Assembly: GCF_027942865.1 (NCBI RefSeq)
Contig: NC_134524.1
Span: 20,017,536-20,081,535, forward strand
Origin: Odontesthes bonariensis
Taxonomy: Eukaryota; Chordata; Actinopteri; Atheriniformes; Atherinopsidae
Length of the DNA: 64,000 nt
Direction: 5' to 3'
Of the stretch, positions 22,416-35,700 are shown one piece after another (the first letter of the stretch is position 1; each line of letters opens with the position of its first letter). The notes beneath the pieces were generated by a model, which had not been told where the DNA came from, made no database searches, and was given only the letters and a program-made list of their open reading frames with translations. A program made the position numbers and the translations under genes.

Positions 22416-25400
22416 ACAGTTGTTCCCATGTATACATTTTCCAAAATAAGTGGTATGGTTTTATTTTTAAACTTTTTTTGTTGGGGTTGATGATGTGCTG
22501 GTTAGTGCTGTCGCCTCTCAGCAAGAAGATCAATCTGATTTCTTTGGGTTAGTACATATGCAAAAAAAATAAATAAATAAATAACCGGTTATGGATTTTT
22601 TTTAATGCAAAATGAGATACTACATGTATTAATGTTCGTGTTAGTTTTCATGGTTATTTGGTGTCTAGTACCACATATAAAATAAATAACTAAGGGGTTT
22701 TCATAATGCTTTAAATACATCACAACTCATAAAACTTAAGAAAGAGAAAGAGATGGAACTTTTTCTTTTTTTTTATCATTTTAGCTGGTGACTAAGTACA
22801 CTCACTTTCAGTCCAGTCTTTGCTTCTTTTTTTTCGTTCGTCACTTAACACGGAATCATTTAAACAAAAAAAGGTACCGCAATCATGAGATGAATCAGTG
22901 CTGCGTTGGCACATAAGTGCAGCTCTCTGAACAACCAAATCAAATGTAATAATGAGAACTTTTTCATTGTCCGTCTTTTTGATCTGACTCAGAAACAGCT
23001 CAATGACTGCCAGCACATTGCTGGATGACTTACATCAACTTACATTGCCATGCCGTCAGTGAGATCAATTTATATTTTGGCTTCTTAGCACGGTACAGAA
23101 GACAGCATGCAAGACAAAATGATAAATCCACCAACATGTACTTCTTCGCAACACAAAATTATTTGCACTGTTTTTAAAGTAAAACAAAGTGCTAATGATG
23201 TTTCACTGTTAAAATGTGAGATAACTCATTAGGGTATCATAATGGGAGCTTTATGAATGTAAAACTACCCTTGATGCCAAAGTACTGCTTATTCATTTAT
23301 TTTCGTTAGAATACTTTATACATATTAATGTCAAACCTGGTGGGGGCCAAGGAAAGAGGGAGAGCAAAGAAAAAGAAAGGGAAATGAGACGGAGATTAAA
23401 AGAAATGATAGGAGAAGAAAATGAGAAAAACAAGACGAAACCAGACAACTAGCTGCTACATCTGTTGAAAGACTAAACAGAAAACATGCTACGGCCTATG
23501 TGGGGAAACCAGGCGAAGAATCAGCCGAAGCACCTGCAGGAAAACAGAGAAAGAAAAGAAAAACACAAACAGCAACAACACCAGCAGCAAGTACATCGAA
23601 CATAACTGTGGATAAGGATGGTTGAAACCACAGGACGACACAGCAGCTCTATGATAATCATGGGAGTGAGTGAATGAATGTATCTGTGTGTGAACGTGCT
23701 AAATATATTGTGCTGTATTGATACTTCATGTTGTGTCCACCACACCACTAGGGGTGCCCTCGTACCTCCTATATGTATTGTGACTGAAGTAGAATAAACC
23801 AGTGTTTAAATACCAAGCTCAGATGCCGGTCATGTTTGTGTAGCTCATATCTTTGGCAATATATTATATATATGGTACAGGTTTAACACGAATTGTGCTC
23901 AGTCATGAGTATAGAGAGCCACCACCACCTCCGCAGGGATCAAATGATTATTTTTTTTAATTCATTTTGCATATTAACAATTAAATGGCAACTTTAAACA
24001 TTTCACAAACAGCAAAAAATAAACAAATTTCTACAAATTCGGAGACCGGTCAAAATAAAAAATGCCACTATTTCTTCATGCAAATCTATGAGTACAATAC
24101 AAATACAGTTGGATGCATATGTTACACCCTCCACCAAATGGTCACAACATAAATCTAAGTACTGGATGTAAAGATTACAAATTCAAATTAGACTGATGCC
24201 CTGTACGATGTGACTGAATTTTACAAATGAGAATAAAACCAACAATAAAAGCTTAAAGATCATAGAACACATACTAAAGGAACAAAACAGGTAGGCTGCA
24301 ATAAATAATGCAATAAAGTGCAGCTGTGTGTCCTCTTATCGTTGAACAGTTGCAACACACAAGTATGGGATGGTTTATTGCTGTGGGTGAAAGAAGAAGC
24401 TTCTCCTCCTTCTCTCTGTGCCTAAAGGGGGGAACCAAAGTGCCAAAGAATGCATCCTAATGTTCCAGTGGCGTAGTTCTTCCATTCAAACGTTATGTCA
24501 CAAGGCTCCTCTCATTTGTCAAATTTGATCCTCATTACTCCTGCCTGCAACACGACTATCGCTCACAGTCAAGTGTTTGAAAGGAGGTTTCATTCCAGAA
24601 GAGAGACTGAGGAGAGAAGGGGATTGCTGGTGGACCAAAAGGCAAGACTACACCGGTGTTGCCTATCATTTGTGGACTTTACAGCATCCATAATGTTTGC
24701 AGGGGGGACTTTTATCATAAATATACTTAATGCTCATCTGATAGATTGATAATAATGAAATAGGACCCAAGGCTACAACAAAACAACACTTTAATTGATA
24801 TCGGATTAAAATGGCTGTTAAATTAAGGATTAACACCCCAACAGATGATTCGAGGGGGGGAATAAAATGTCTGAAAATTGGGAACTGTGATAAGGGGATG
24901 CAATCTGTTTTGGGTTGTGTTTTATAGTTGTCCCTTTGTTTGCTCCACGTAGTTTTGCTTTTGATCTTATTTGCTTTTCCTCTGGTTTAGGTTAACTGCC
25001 ACTCCCTTGCAGTGACTCTGTTTTAAATGTCCCTGGTATTTAAACTATCCTGATAATCTTCCTATCTGCTGGCTTGCTTTCACTTTTACATTTTGGTTTC
25101 TTATTCTGTCGGCTGCCTGCTCTGATTGACTCTTATAAGACTCCTCAAAGTATCCGTCTGTCTGTATGTGCCTGTCTCCTACGCTTGGTCTCATGAAAAA
25201 GTGTAGCTTTTTAAAGCGTGACACCCTGCCCTTGTAATGTGCCCCAATCCTAACCATATGGGCTATTTTAACAAGGGAAAATTACACACAGAAAGCTTGA
25301 AAAGCCTACAAACAACACCCAGATTCTGCCCAAGGTGGCGTGCCATTCATGCGCATTGTCAGGCCATCATGTAGGTGGGTCGTCTCTTAACCACAATCCA

Positions 25401-25725
25401 ATTTCAAGTTTTTCGCGGTTGACGGCTCATCACCACCGGAAATGTGACAAGTACCCCCAACTAAAAACGATCTGAGATGTTGCACACGAAAAGGTCACAG
25501 CTAAAATCTGCAGGGTACGGTGTTTTGAATATATCTATAAAAAATGTAAAAAACTGAATTAGATAAATTAAATGGAGTGAAAAAGAGTTGAACATCACTA
25601 GAAGCCTGAAATGCAGCAGAAACAAACCAGTTGTTTCCAATCCTGAAAGAGCAGTTGTTAAATCGCAGGTACTTTTACTTTCCACTCCTGAAAGGAAACT
25701 CATTCTTTTTCCCCTGACAAGGTTT
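22416..25725. other. Intergenic, possible old retroelement pieces
   Basis: No gene found. At 23560-23900 a short lysine-rich frame is followed by a block with AATAAA (23794) that could be an LTR or the 3' end of a retroelement. At 24900-25140 there is a T-rich block of similar style to 15600-15850. Neither has boundaries I can defend. Confidence 0.4.
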
Positions 25726-26490
25726 TTTTATTTTTTTATTTTTTTATTTAAACATGTCACATTGACAGAACAATGACATACTCAAAAGTAAACAGTTTGT
25801 GTTTTTTTAACTTCACATATTCACACCTCCACATATAGTAAAAATTGAAAGAAAATAAATGATTGTAGTGTGGGCTATCTCTTATAGAAAAATAAACATG
25901 AAAGATCTTAGATGCACAAGATTAAAAAAAGGGATAATACATAATAAAAAAAACAAGGAGAAAAGAAAAGGTAAGTCCATTCTAAACAGTTACATGGGGT
26001 TAGGACAGTTTAAGATTTGCTATGAGTGTATATAATTTATCTGCATGGGGATTATTTATGTTTTTCAGACATTTTTGTAACAAGGATATATCATTTTTTA
26101 ATGCAAGCCATGAAGGTGGGGATTTTGGCATATCGACACTTGTGAATATAATATTTAGTAATGATGATGAGGTTATTTACCAAGAACTCTGTTGTTGTTT
26201 TTTTTATCTTTGAGGATTACACCTGCTTGGATGTTTTGAAAAGACCAGAAATCCGTGTTTATGGAACTGGACGACAATAAGTCATGTAGAGATTTCCACA
26301 AATTATGGACAGTCTCACATTCATAAAATAGGTGTTCTGTTGTTTCCAGATTTGTTTTGCAATTGTTACAGTTTTCTACAACAAATTTAAATCTTCTTTT
26401 TAAAAATTCATTTGAAGGATAGATGTTGTTTATATTTTTTTAATGAACTTCTTTACATTTTGGGGGAAACTGGGTATTTCAAGTATTTTG
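25726..26490 (-). mobile_element. 3' fragment of an L1-like LINE
   Basis: Read on the minus strand, 26380-26300 encodes a zinc-knuckle-like segment (CxxC then TTEHLFYECETVHNLW) typical of the C-terminal end of L1-type ORF2. The frame is then broken by stops, and the fragment ends at an A-rich tract (T-rich on the plus strand, 25726-25755). It is 5'-truncated and inactive. Confidence 0.65.
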
Positions 26491-26728
26491 TCGGAATAGT
26501 TGATTTTTCAGATATGTTTGTAAGCCTGTGAGTCTACATGCAAAACATCAGGAAGGCAGCGCCTCTTCCTGTAAGTCACGTGGTGTCGCTGCTGACGTCT
26601 CGCATGAGCTGCAGAGGGCGCACCAATTATATAACTGAACAGCCAGCTGGGCTTGACCGTGTTGGAGCCGCAGCCTCCGTGTGAGGGATACATATATAAA
26701 TTTTAATTTTTTTTTTATTTGTGACACT

Positions 26729-29700
26729 ATGGAGAGTCCACACCAGTATCCGGTTTTTTTCGAGTGCGTCCAGTTGAACGGAGAGCAAAAGAAGAGGATT
26801 GAAAGTTACTTCCAGATCCGCCGCAAATCCGGCGGAGGAGAATGCAGCTCAGTGAGGGACGTGGATGGGAAAGTCTACAGCATTGCTTTTAAAGAGCGAG
26901 ACGGTAAGACTGCAAAACGGGACTTGTCTTATCATTTCTACAGGTTGCAATGGCTCAGAATGTATTTTCGTTGGCGTAAGTGAAAGTGCCATGACGGAAG
27001 ACTGGAAGCTTGACAACCGATATTATTTACAGAAAAAAATGTTAAAGACCCCCCCCCCCCCCCCCCCCCCCCATTAGACCCCCACGCAACGTGTGAATGC
27101 CAAACGTTAATTGTTATTTTATGTTTTTAGAATCACGACAGTGCAGCCACACTTTCGCTTTCACTGTGACGCATCTCGCGTTTGCACGCAACTCGCGGAT
27201 GCGCGCGCTCAAGCGGAAACCACCAAACAAAACCTTGTTTGCTGCACCACAGAGCTGTTTTGAGAATATTTGCATTTGATGTGATGTATTGGAAATGTGA
27301 ACTGCTTTGAAAACCCTGAAGCGTGTGATCCTTTGCATCAATTAAGAACGAGACGGAATCAGAACTTACGTTATAAGATTTGGTTTGTGACTGTCACATC
27401 CCCACTACACTCTCTTAAACTCTACGAAATAAAATAGACTTTGTTCTAGATCTTCTTTGTTTTATTCTTATCACGATTTAATTCAGACTGTCCTGAAAGA
27501 GTGCAACAGAATAGGTAGATGCCGTGGTCTGTTTGATTACATCTTTATCTTATAAAGTAGCTTTCAAATGAGGGGAATAAAGCAAACCGCTCAGATAAAA
27601 TGTAACTAGCATAACTGTCACCAAAGGTCAGGAACAAAAGACACCAAGGCATGCCCTTCATTCCAGATAATCATATGGTTGTGCTAATCTTTCAGTGAGG
27701 GTGTGTCAGCAGCATGCCAAGAAACTCAACCAGCACACACATGTGTGATAAGCCCACAATGAAGGAAAGATTCTGTCTCTGTTTCTCATATTACACATCG
27801 TAACAGAGACAGCCTGAGAGACGGCAGAGGGGCAAAAGATTATTATAAAAAGACAGACGTCCTAATAGGGAATGTGCCCTTTTCTTCCTCAGCTCAGAAA
27901 AGAGTCCTGGAAAGACCTACGCACGAGCTGAAGTTTGCAGGTGGTGCTTTGATTCTGGCTGTGCGAGGCAGCCCAGAACCCCGCAGCCCCTCTCACGCTT
28001 CCCTGACTCCAGGTCAGTCAGCCAGGCCAAATGTGGACATAACAACCCCATCACAGGTAAATGTGGAAAATCTTTAACGGTAATGTGTCATCAATCTGGA
28101 TAATAAAAATAAATATGAATATGAGCTTCTTGCAGCTAGTTAACATAAGGCACATAAAGCACATAGTGAGATTCTTTAAAAACATTTACGTATTATAAAG
28201 CATATGTGCCCCACTTGGTTGACAGAGTAAACTTTTAGACAAATATAATGGAATTGAAGGCTCAATTTCACAGGTTAGGCATTAACTACAAAATGTTTTG
28301 AGAAAAAGTTGGTTCTGCATGGATAATGCAAAAAAAAAAATTCAAAATCATGCAGCGATTACTTAGGCTTTCTTTATAAGCAGACAGCACAGATTCAGAA
28401 TTCCAGAAAGGGAGATACGGGAACGTTTTTACCACTCCTGTGCAGTGGCTTGCAAAATGATCCACATATTATAAAGTGTTCATATATTATATAAATCCCA
28501 CAGACGGCTGTTGCTCAGTATCACCATTTATGAATCAAACTAACCTTTCAGCAACCCCGGGCCTTTGCCAGCATATCGTTACATCAGCATTACTGTTATT
28601 ATTTCCTAACCATCATGATTTTTTTTCTTACTATCCCTAAATTGCCGCCATCATTTTGTAAACAGTCCCAACTTTAATAAAGAAGGTAATAAATGTGTTA
28701 TTATAATTATAATAATGCGATATCTAATAAAAAAGTTGCTTTTTCTTTCTTTATCAATAAAATAATTTTCTTCGTCTTTTTTTTTCTCTTCTTCAGTTAG
28801 TTCATGTTTTGCACAGTGTGTCCTAAAACATTATTTGACTTTGAATGTCAACAACTCAATGTGGCCTTCGTGCACTGAAAATCAAAGCTGACAAATGGCA
28901 TGCTCTGTTTTTCCAGCAGAAGGAACAGCGGTCCTCTGTCGCATCAAGCCTGCCACCACATGGTGAAGAATGGGAAGTGCAGCTTGATCCTTTTCTCCTC
29001 CGTTACCTGGAGGAATCTCCACAGGCTGGCAGAAAACTGGAGAAAGAACTCGCCGCTGTGTGCTGCTCCGCTCAGCTTCATCCACGGGAGGGGAGAGTTT
29101 TAGTCAGGCGATTAGCTCAGCTTGATGCTGTAGACAGCACCTGTAAATCTGAGGTGGACAAAATCTTTGATGGGTACATGTGCCACTACGAGGTGGACTC
29201 CCATAAAGTCAAAGCTTTGCTGCAGTCCGGCAGCTCTTCGCAGCCAGCAGATGGGGTGAAGTTGTACAGCGATATTGGGATGGCTGTCGTTGTTGGGGAA
29301 CGTTCTCAGGTGAACGCCACACTGACAGATTTAGAGGGCTCGTATGTTAAACATCGAAGATCCCTTTTAATTCAGAGGCAAACCAGTGTTCGTCGACTCG
29401 GTGAAGCAAAACTCAGACTCCTCTGGAAAGAGATTGAGCTCAGTTTAGGACGACATTTTCCAGAAGTGAAGGTCACACGGGGAGATACAGGTCAGCTGAT
29501 TTTGGCAGGTTCTGCAGAGGAGATTCTCAAGGCTGGTGAGCTGATCACTGAGAAAGAGAGTCTGGTATTCGAGAGGACTGTTTCTGGCAAGACCCCACAT
29601 TTTTTTACCTTCTTAAAGAAGGTTTACGGAGGTCCAAGGCCGCTGGGTGACTTTTTAGGAGTCGGCGACAAGGTGGAAATAGAATTACGAGACACAGAGC

Positions 29701-32700
29701 TACACTTCTTCTCCCTCTATGCTGATGAACTGGATGAGTCTGTCAAAAAGCTTGAAGAAAAGTTCAAAGATGTCAAATATGATGTTCCTAACTCCTCTAT
29801 TGTGCCACCAGAGCTCCGCGAAAAGCTTAATTCCAAGACAAAAGAGATGAACCAAAAGGAGTGCAGGGCTATCGGTGTGTACGGTGCGGACAGCACCGTG
29901 TGTTTACTGGGCCACGCTAAAGAAGTTGAAGAGCTGACTGAAATGTTTACACAGTTTATCTTGGACCAGTCAAGCATAGAAGGAAGCGTTCAACTTCCTT
30001 ACCCAGAGTTGGCTCAACTCTTACCAGAATTGCTGCAGATGCACAAGTTTGACTTTTCAGAAGTTAACTTCAGTCCTGTGGCCTCTTCCTCCAGCCCCAC
30101 GGTGATGCTCGAAGGTCCCTCCAGCAAAGTGACTGAGGTCAGGAATAGGCTCGGCCCATTTCTGGACTCCATCGTGCAGGACAGAGTCACTATTGACTTG
30201 CCTGCTGCTATCAGATATTTTGAAAGTCCCTCTGGTAAAGGGAGCCTCTTACGAGTTGCTCAATCTCAGAAGTGCCTGATCTGTTTTGAAGAACAACCAC
30301 TCATTAGCAGACAGAGTTTGGGAGTTGCTAAATATAGCCTTCTGGATGGCCTTCAGGTGCTAGTGTGTCAGGGTGACATAACCAAACAATATGCAGACGC
30401 CCTGGTGAACGCCGCCAATGAGGATTTAGATCACGGCGGTGGCGTGGCCGCTGCGCTGAGTAAAGCAGCTGGCCCTCAGGTGCAGAAGGAGTGCAAAGCC
30501 ATTCGAAAGCAGACTGGAAAAATCCCTACAGGTGAGGTGGTGGTGACCACAGGCGGGAATCTAAAATGCAAGAAACTGCTGCATGCTGTTGGACCTGTGG
30601 GTGGAAGAGCAGGTGGCAGAGAGAAGGTCTTGCTTGAAAGAACTGTCCAGTGTGCTCTGGATTTAGCAGAAACAATGGAGTTTACCTCCATCGCCATGCC
30701 ATGTATCAGCTCGGGGATTTTTGGCGTTCCTCTGACGGTGTGCTCTGAAGCTATTGTAACTGCTGTCAAAGAGTTTGGTAGTCAGAGCGGACGCAGTCTG
30801 AAAAGAATCATGCTCATAGATAATCGGGAACAGGTGGTGGGGGCTTTGAAAGAGGCATGTGACAAGATTCTGGGGATGAATACCAGAAAGAGAACACCAG
30901 AAGCAGCAAGAGGAGCTGGTACTGGAGCTGCTGCCGGTGGTGTCCGTGTTGAGATTGTTCAGGGAACCATCGAGACCCAGCAGGTAAGGATCAATTCTGC
31001 TGTTTGGCTCAGCGTAACGATCCGGATCATTCAAGTACTTCATTGGCTGATTGTTGTGCTTTCCCAGACGGACGCCCTTGTCTGCCCCATGTTGGGCCAC
31101 AATCCTCTCTCTCTTCGCATTGGAAATACTTTGGCCAATGTGGTTGGACCTCAGTTGACTGCAAAGTTTTATAAGGCAGCAACGGGAGCAACACTGCCTG
31201 GCGACACAGTCACGGTGGACAGCTTGCCCAAACTTAACTGTAAAGCAGTCATCTTCATCAACCAAGTCTGCTGGGATAACAGCCAACATGGAACTGCAGT
31301 CCAGGTGAAATATGTCTTTGTAACTATTGTTTATCCAGGTTTGTCCTTGCGGTGTCTTTTTTAGTATCACAAAAATCACAAAAATGCCTTGAACCCCCCC
31401 TCCCCCCCAGGTGCTGAGGGATGGAATCAGAAAACTTTTGGCTTCCTGCGAGCTCAGAGGTTTTAGTTCAGTTGCTCTTCCGGTGCTAGGGGCCGGTGCT
31501 GTCCTTCGTTTCCCTCACAGCACGGCATGCAGGGTTCTTCTTGAGGAGGTTGGTACATTTGAACAGAGCCGAGCCAGCGGATCGTCTTTCCTGGTCCGTT
31601 TTGTTGTTCATCCCTCGGACAAAGAGTCTAGCAAGGTAAAGGACAAACCTTTAAAGGTGCTTGATTATGAAAGAAGAAGAAAAAAACTGTCCGGGATTAG
31701 AATTTAGTGAGGATGCCAATTATTGTATAAAGAGGAACAATGGTACGGTAAGACCTTTGAACTGGAATGAAGCTCTTTACTTTTCTTTTGCAGGCCTTCC
31801 AGTCTGCTCAGGAGGCTTTGCATCTCAGAGGATTCACAAATGATGTTAATCCAGCTCAAGGTTGGTGTGAACTGTGCATTTTCTTATTTCAAGCGTGAAA
31901 ACTGGGCCAGGATGCGAGTGTTTTGGCCTTAAATGTGCATCCTTAAGGCTAAATGAATCACTGTAAGCCACAAAGTGGCAGAAAAACCCATCAGAAGCCC
32001 AGAAACAGCCACCACCAAAGTTAACTGGTGTTAAAGCAAAAGCTTTGAGACTTTATCATCAAAAGTATACGGATCACTGCAGATTTAAGTAAAACTATTC
32101 AAGCATGGTCATACTTTCTTTTTTTTTTTTTTCTTTTTTTTTCATTGTTTTTAGCTTCCTTTTACCGTAATGTGTCCGTGACCAACAACGAGACCACAGC
32201 CATGTTGGGTGGAGTCCAGCTTCAGATGGCCTGCGGTGACATCATAAACGCTGGCACCGACTTGATCGTAAACACAACAGATTTTTCGACCAACCAGTCT
32301 GGTATGATCTGAATGTTTGATTGGTTTTAGATTATTATTTTTTTTCTTCTTACTCTAAGTTACAGTAGATTTTACTCCCCAATTATGTACTCGGCAGGTG
32401 TCTCCAAAGCCATTCTGACTGCAGCAGGGCCCGCTGTCCTGGCAGAGTTGGCACAAGGTAAGCCTCAGAAATATACTCAGAAATATTGTTAATAACAACC
32501 CTTTAAAGAGGTCTTTCACCAATGTGTCTTTGCTTCTCGTCAGTGGGCTCTCCACCAGACCTAATGTGCACCACAGGACCTGGGTTGCTCGGCTGTAAGG
32601 AAATCGTCCACGCTAGCTTTAAAGCAGACCCTCAGAGGATTCAAAAGTTATGCAAAAAGATACTGTCGCTGTGTGAGGACAGACGATATGGCTCAGTGGC

Positions 32701-35700
32701 CTTTCCAGCCATCAATACTGGTTTGTACCGTGTCTTATGTATGTGCGCCTACCACGAGTGGCTGTGTATATTGGATTCAGTTAAAACCAAATCTGCTTTC
32801 GTTTTAATCACCTCAGTGTAGAGGGAAAGGTTTACTTGAACTTTGTTTGAACAAGTGTATAACGACAACTAAAAGTAAAACAATGTGTTAAGGTTAAAAC
32901 AGATAAAAACGGAGTTATGGGAACAAGGTAAATAGAAGCAAGGCTGATAGTCTAAAATGGATTCACAACCATCTGTTCAACCCCACCAGGTCAGGGTGCC
33001 ATGGACCCCGTTAAAGCTTGTAAAGCCATGCTGGATGGCATGGCCTCCGCTATCAGTGACTTGAAGCCAGTTTCTCTCTCGGTCATCCGCATCATCTTCC
33101 AACAGCAGCCGGTCTTCCAGGCTTTCAGGTTAAACTTAACTACAAAGCATGCATGCTGCATTCCTCTCCCAGTCGGACTGTTTTGGTTCTTAATGACCTG
33201 CACTGCGATGTTTTGTGCAGATCAGAGCTGGAGGGACGATTTGGACAAATGGCTCGTCATCGCCCCGGTCTTAGAGGTTTGTTTACATCTGTGCCGAAAG
33301 TTTTTTTTTTACCTTTCTTTGTGAACAAACTTATCAGGGATAGACAAAAGTCTCTTAGAACTTCAGGGATAATATAACACACCCGATTTCAGCAAGGAAT
33401 TAACAAACTGGGGGGGTAAAGATTAAAAACACAAATCCTGTTTGAATAGAATGTGTCATTTACAGTATATGAGCCTGCCGGAAGCCTCACTCAGAACTAG
33501 TTTTAAAAGCTGGCAGTACGTACAGGGTTATTGCTTGCAAGGTAACACTAATAAAACTTGCAACTCCAAAATCTAAAGTCAAATAATCATTTGGATTTTT
33601 TGGAAAATTAATGTACCACGTGAGAGAAATATTAAAGGGATATTTTGCCTCTTTTGACATGAAGCTGTATGACATCCCATACTAGCAATATTATTTATGA
33701 ACATTGACTTACCTCCTGCTGCGTCCTGTGAGCCGAGTTCCAGCCTCATTTCGGCGTTGATGAAGGTAGTCATCAAGGCTAGTTGGCTGGGGCCACAAAA
33801 ATAAAGTGTTTTGCTTCTCAAAACAATATGCGTTCAAAAGAGTAATACATTTGCATCACAAAATCATTCATCCAGAAAAAGTCAGACCTCACAATCGCTT
33901 GGTGCTATTTTCTCTCCCTTGTATCACTCCGTGATTGCCACCTAGCGATAGCCGCCCCTGTTACGGTGTTTACTGCTCGGAAGCAGGGGACTGCTCGGTC
34001 TGCACTTCGGTCTGCGCAGTTTACACAGCCCGCAGTGATACGAAGGTAGAGAGAAAATAGCGCCAAGCGATTGTGAGGTCTGACTTTTTCTGGATGAATG
34101 ATTTTGTGATGCAAATGTGTTACTCTTTTGAACGCATATTGTTTTAAGAAGCAAGACGCTTTATTTTTGTGGCCCCAGTCAACTAGCCGGACTACCTTCG
34201 TCAACGCCAAAACGAGGCTGGAACTCGGCCCACAGTACGCAACAAGGCAAGAAAATGTTCATAAATAATATTGCTAGTATGGGATGTCATACAGCTTCAT
34301 GTCAAAAGAGGTGAACTATCCCTTTAAGCATGCATCAATTGACTCAAATCAGATGTTCACTTTGACAATGTATCATCCTTCAATCGCATCTAAATACATA
34401 TCGGATTGTTTTAAAAGGGAGAGACACACACACACCCCTAAAGAAAAAGAGTTAATTCAGTGAACCTTTTGTGGTACTTGGTGAATGCAATTTAAAACAA
34501 GACAATAAGTCTTTAGCCTCCCTACTAGGTAATAACAATGCTTTACTATATGCTGAAATCTTGTTGCATGCTCTTATAATGTTGATCGTATTACTTTTAG
34601 TCGTGCAACTGAGGCTGATGGAAATGTCAGTTTGTTTCCCCACGTAGGTTTGCTCGGGAATCTCATCGGGTAAAATCCGTTGATCGCACTAGAAAACATG
34701 AGGCAGATGGGGATCATCGGCTGTATCGCAATGTAGCTTCTAGAAACATCTTTAGCAATTTTAGATCCATCGAAAGGCCAATATCACTAAGAACCATTTT
34801 TAGTGATTATAGGACTGTTTAGGTGAGTTTGTCTGCTGAATCTGCTTGTGTGTTTTGTCCTGCCTCCACCTCTGGCACCCTCTATACTTTCATTACCCCC
34901 TACCCGAACCAGGGTTTGAATCCCATTCCTACTTATCTTTACCTCTTTTATTTCTCCCCCTACCCGAACCAGGGTTTGTATCCCCACCCCGCTGTGACTG
35001 GTGTGCAGTTGGTGAGAGGCTGAGGTAGCTTGTGGCTGTAAAAAAAAAAAAGATGGTTGTTGTGGTGTGAGGAGCAGTGATGGCTGGCATTAGGGGGTTG
35101 ACTCTAGGACGCCAGTGGTCATTGTCTAGCCTCCTGGAGGTGTCGTGGGCCCAACTAGACGAAACACTGATGAAAGGAGGTTCCCACCTGATGACCCCAA
35201 TGATATGTTGGTCAGCACTGCTCACTGATCTATATAGGGAGTATAGGGAATTATTCACTGAGTCTGGTCCTCTTTTTTTTTCCTTTAGCACAAGTTTCTT
35301 GTGTTTAACTTGAATATATCAATGAGATTGAAGAGAAGTAGGGGGTATATCCCATATAATTCATCCTTTTTGTCAAACTGAGGCACAGATGATTAGGCAC
35401 TTTTTTTTGTTGTTTTTTTCACAATAGAAATGGCTAAACAAAAGCTCAAGAAGTTCCAAGAAAAGTGTTCAAGAACCTCTGCACATTCGCACTCACAAGG
35501 TCAAAGCAACCTCTCCTCAAAACCCCAGCCAGCAGTGTTCCGTGTCATTAGCTGTGGTTCGGACAACATCCGGAACATCAAAAGAGATTTGGAAGGGATC
35601 TTGCAGAAAGAACTGATAGAGAGAGTTGTAGGTGTGCATCAGTTCTCTCGGCTTGATGACATGGAGTTGGACGCAGTGCTGGGCAAAGTCAGCGTCTCAG

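Noticed and set aside
28845-28916. ATG at 28845 as the start of the large PARP14 exon
   Set aside because: It is preceded by an in-frame TGA, and a strong acceptor (TCTGTTTTTCCAG) at 28916 joins in phase with the exon ending at 28056, so this stretch is intron.
33905-34210. Frames in the TTAA MITEs resembling a small protein family
   Set aside because: The same frames recur in all MITE copies because the DNA is repeated; they are broken differently in each copy.
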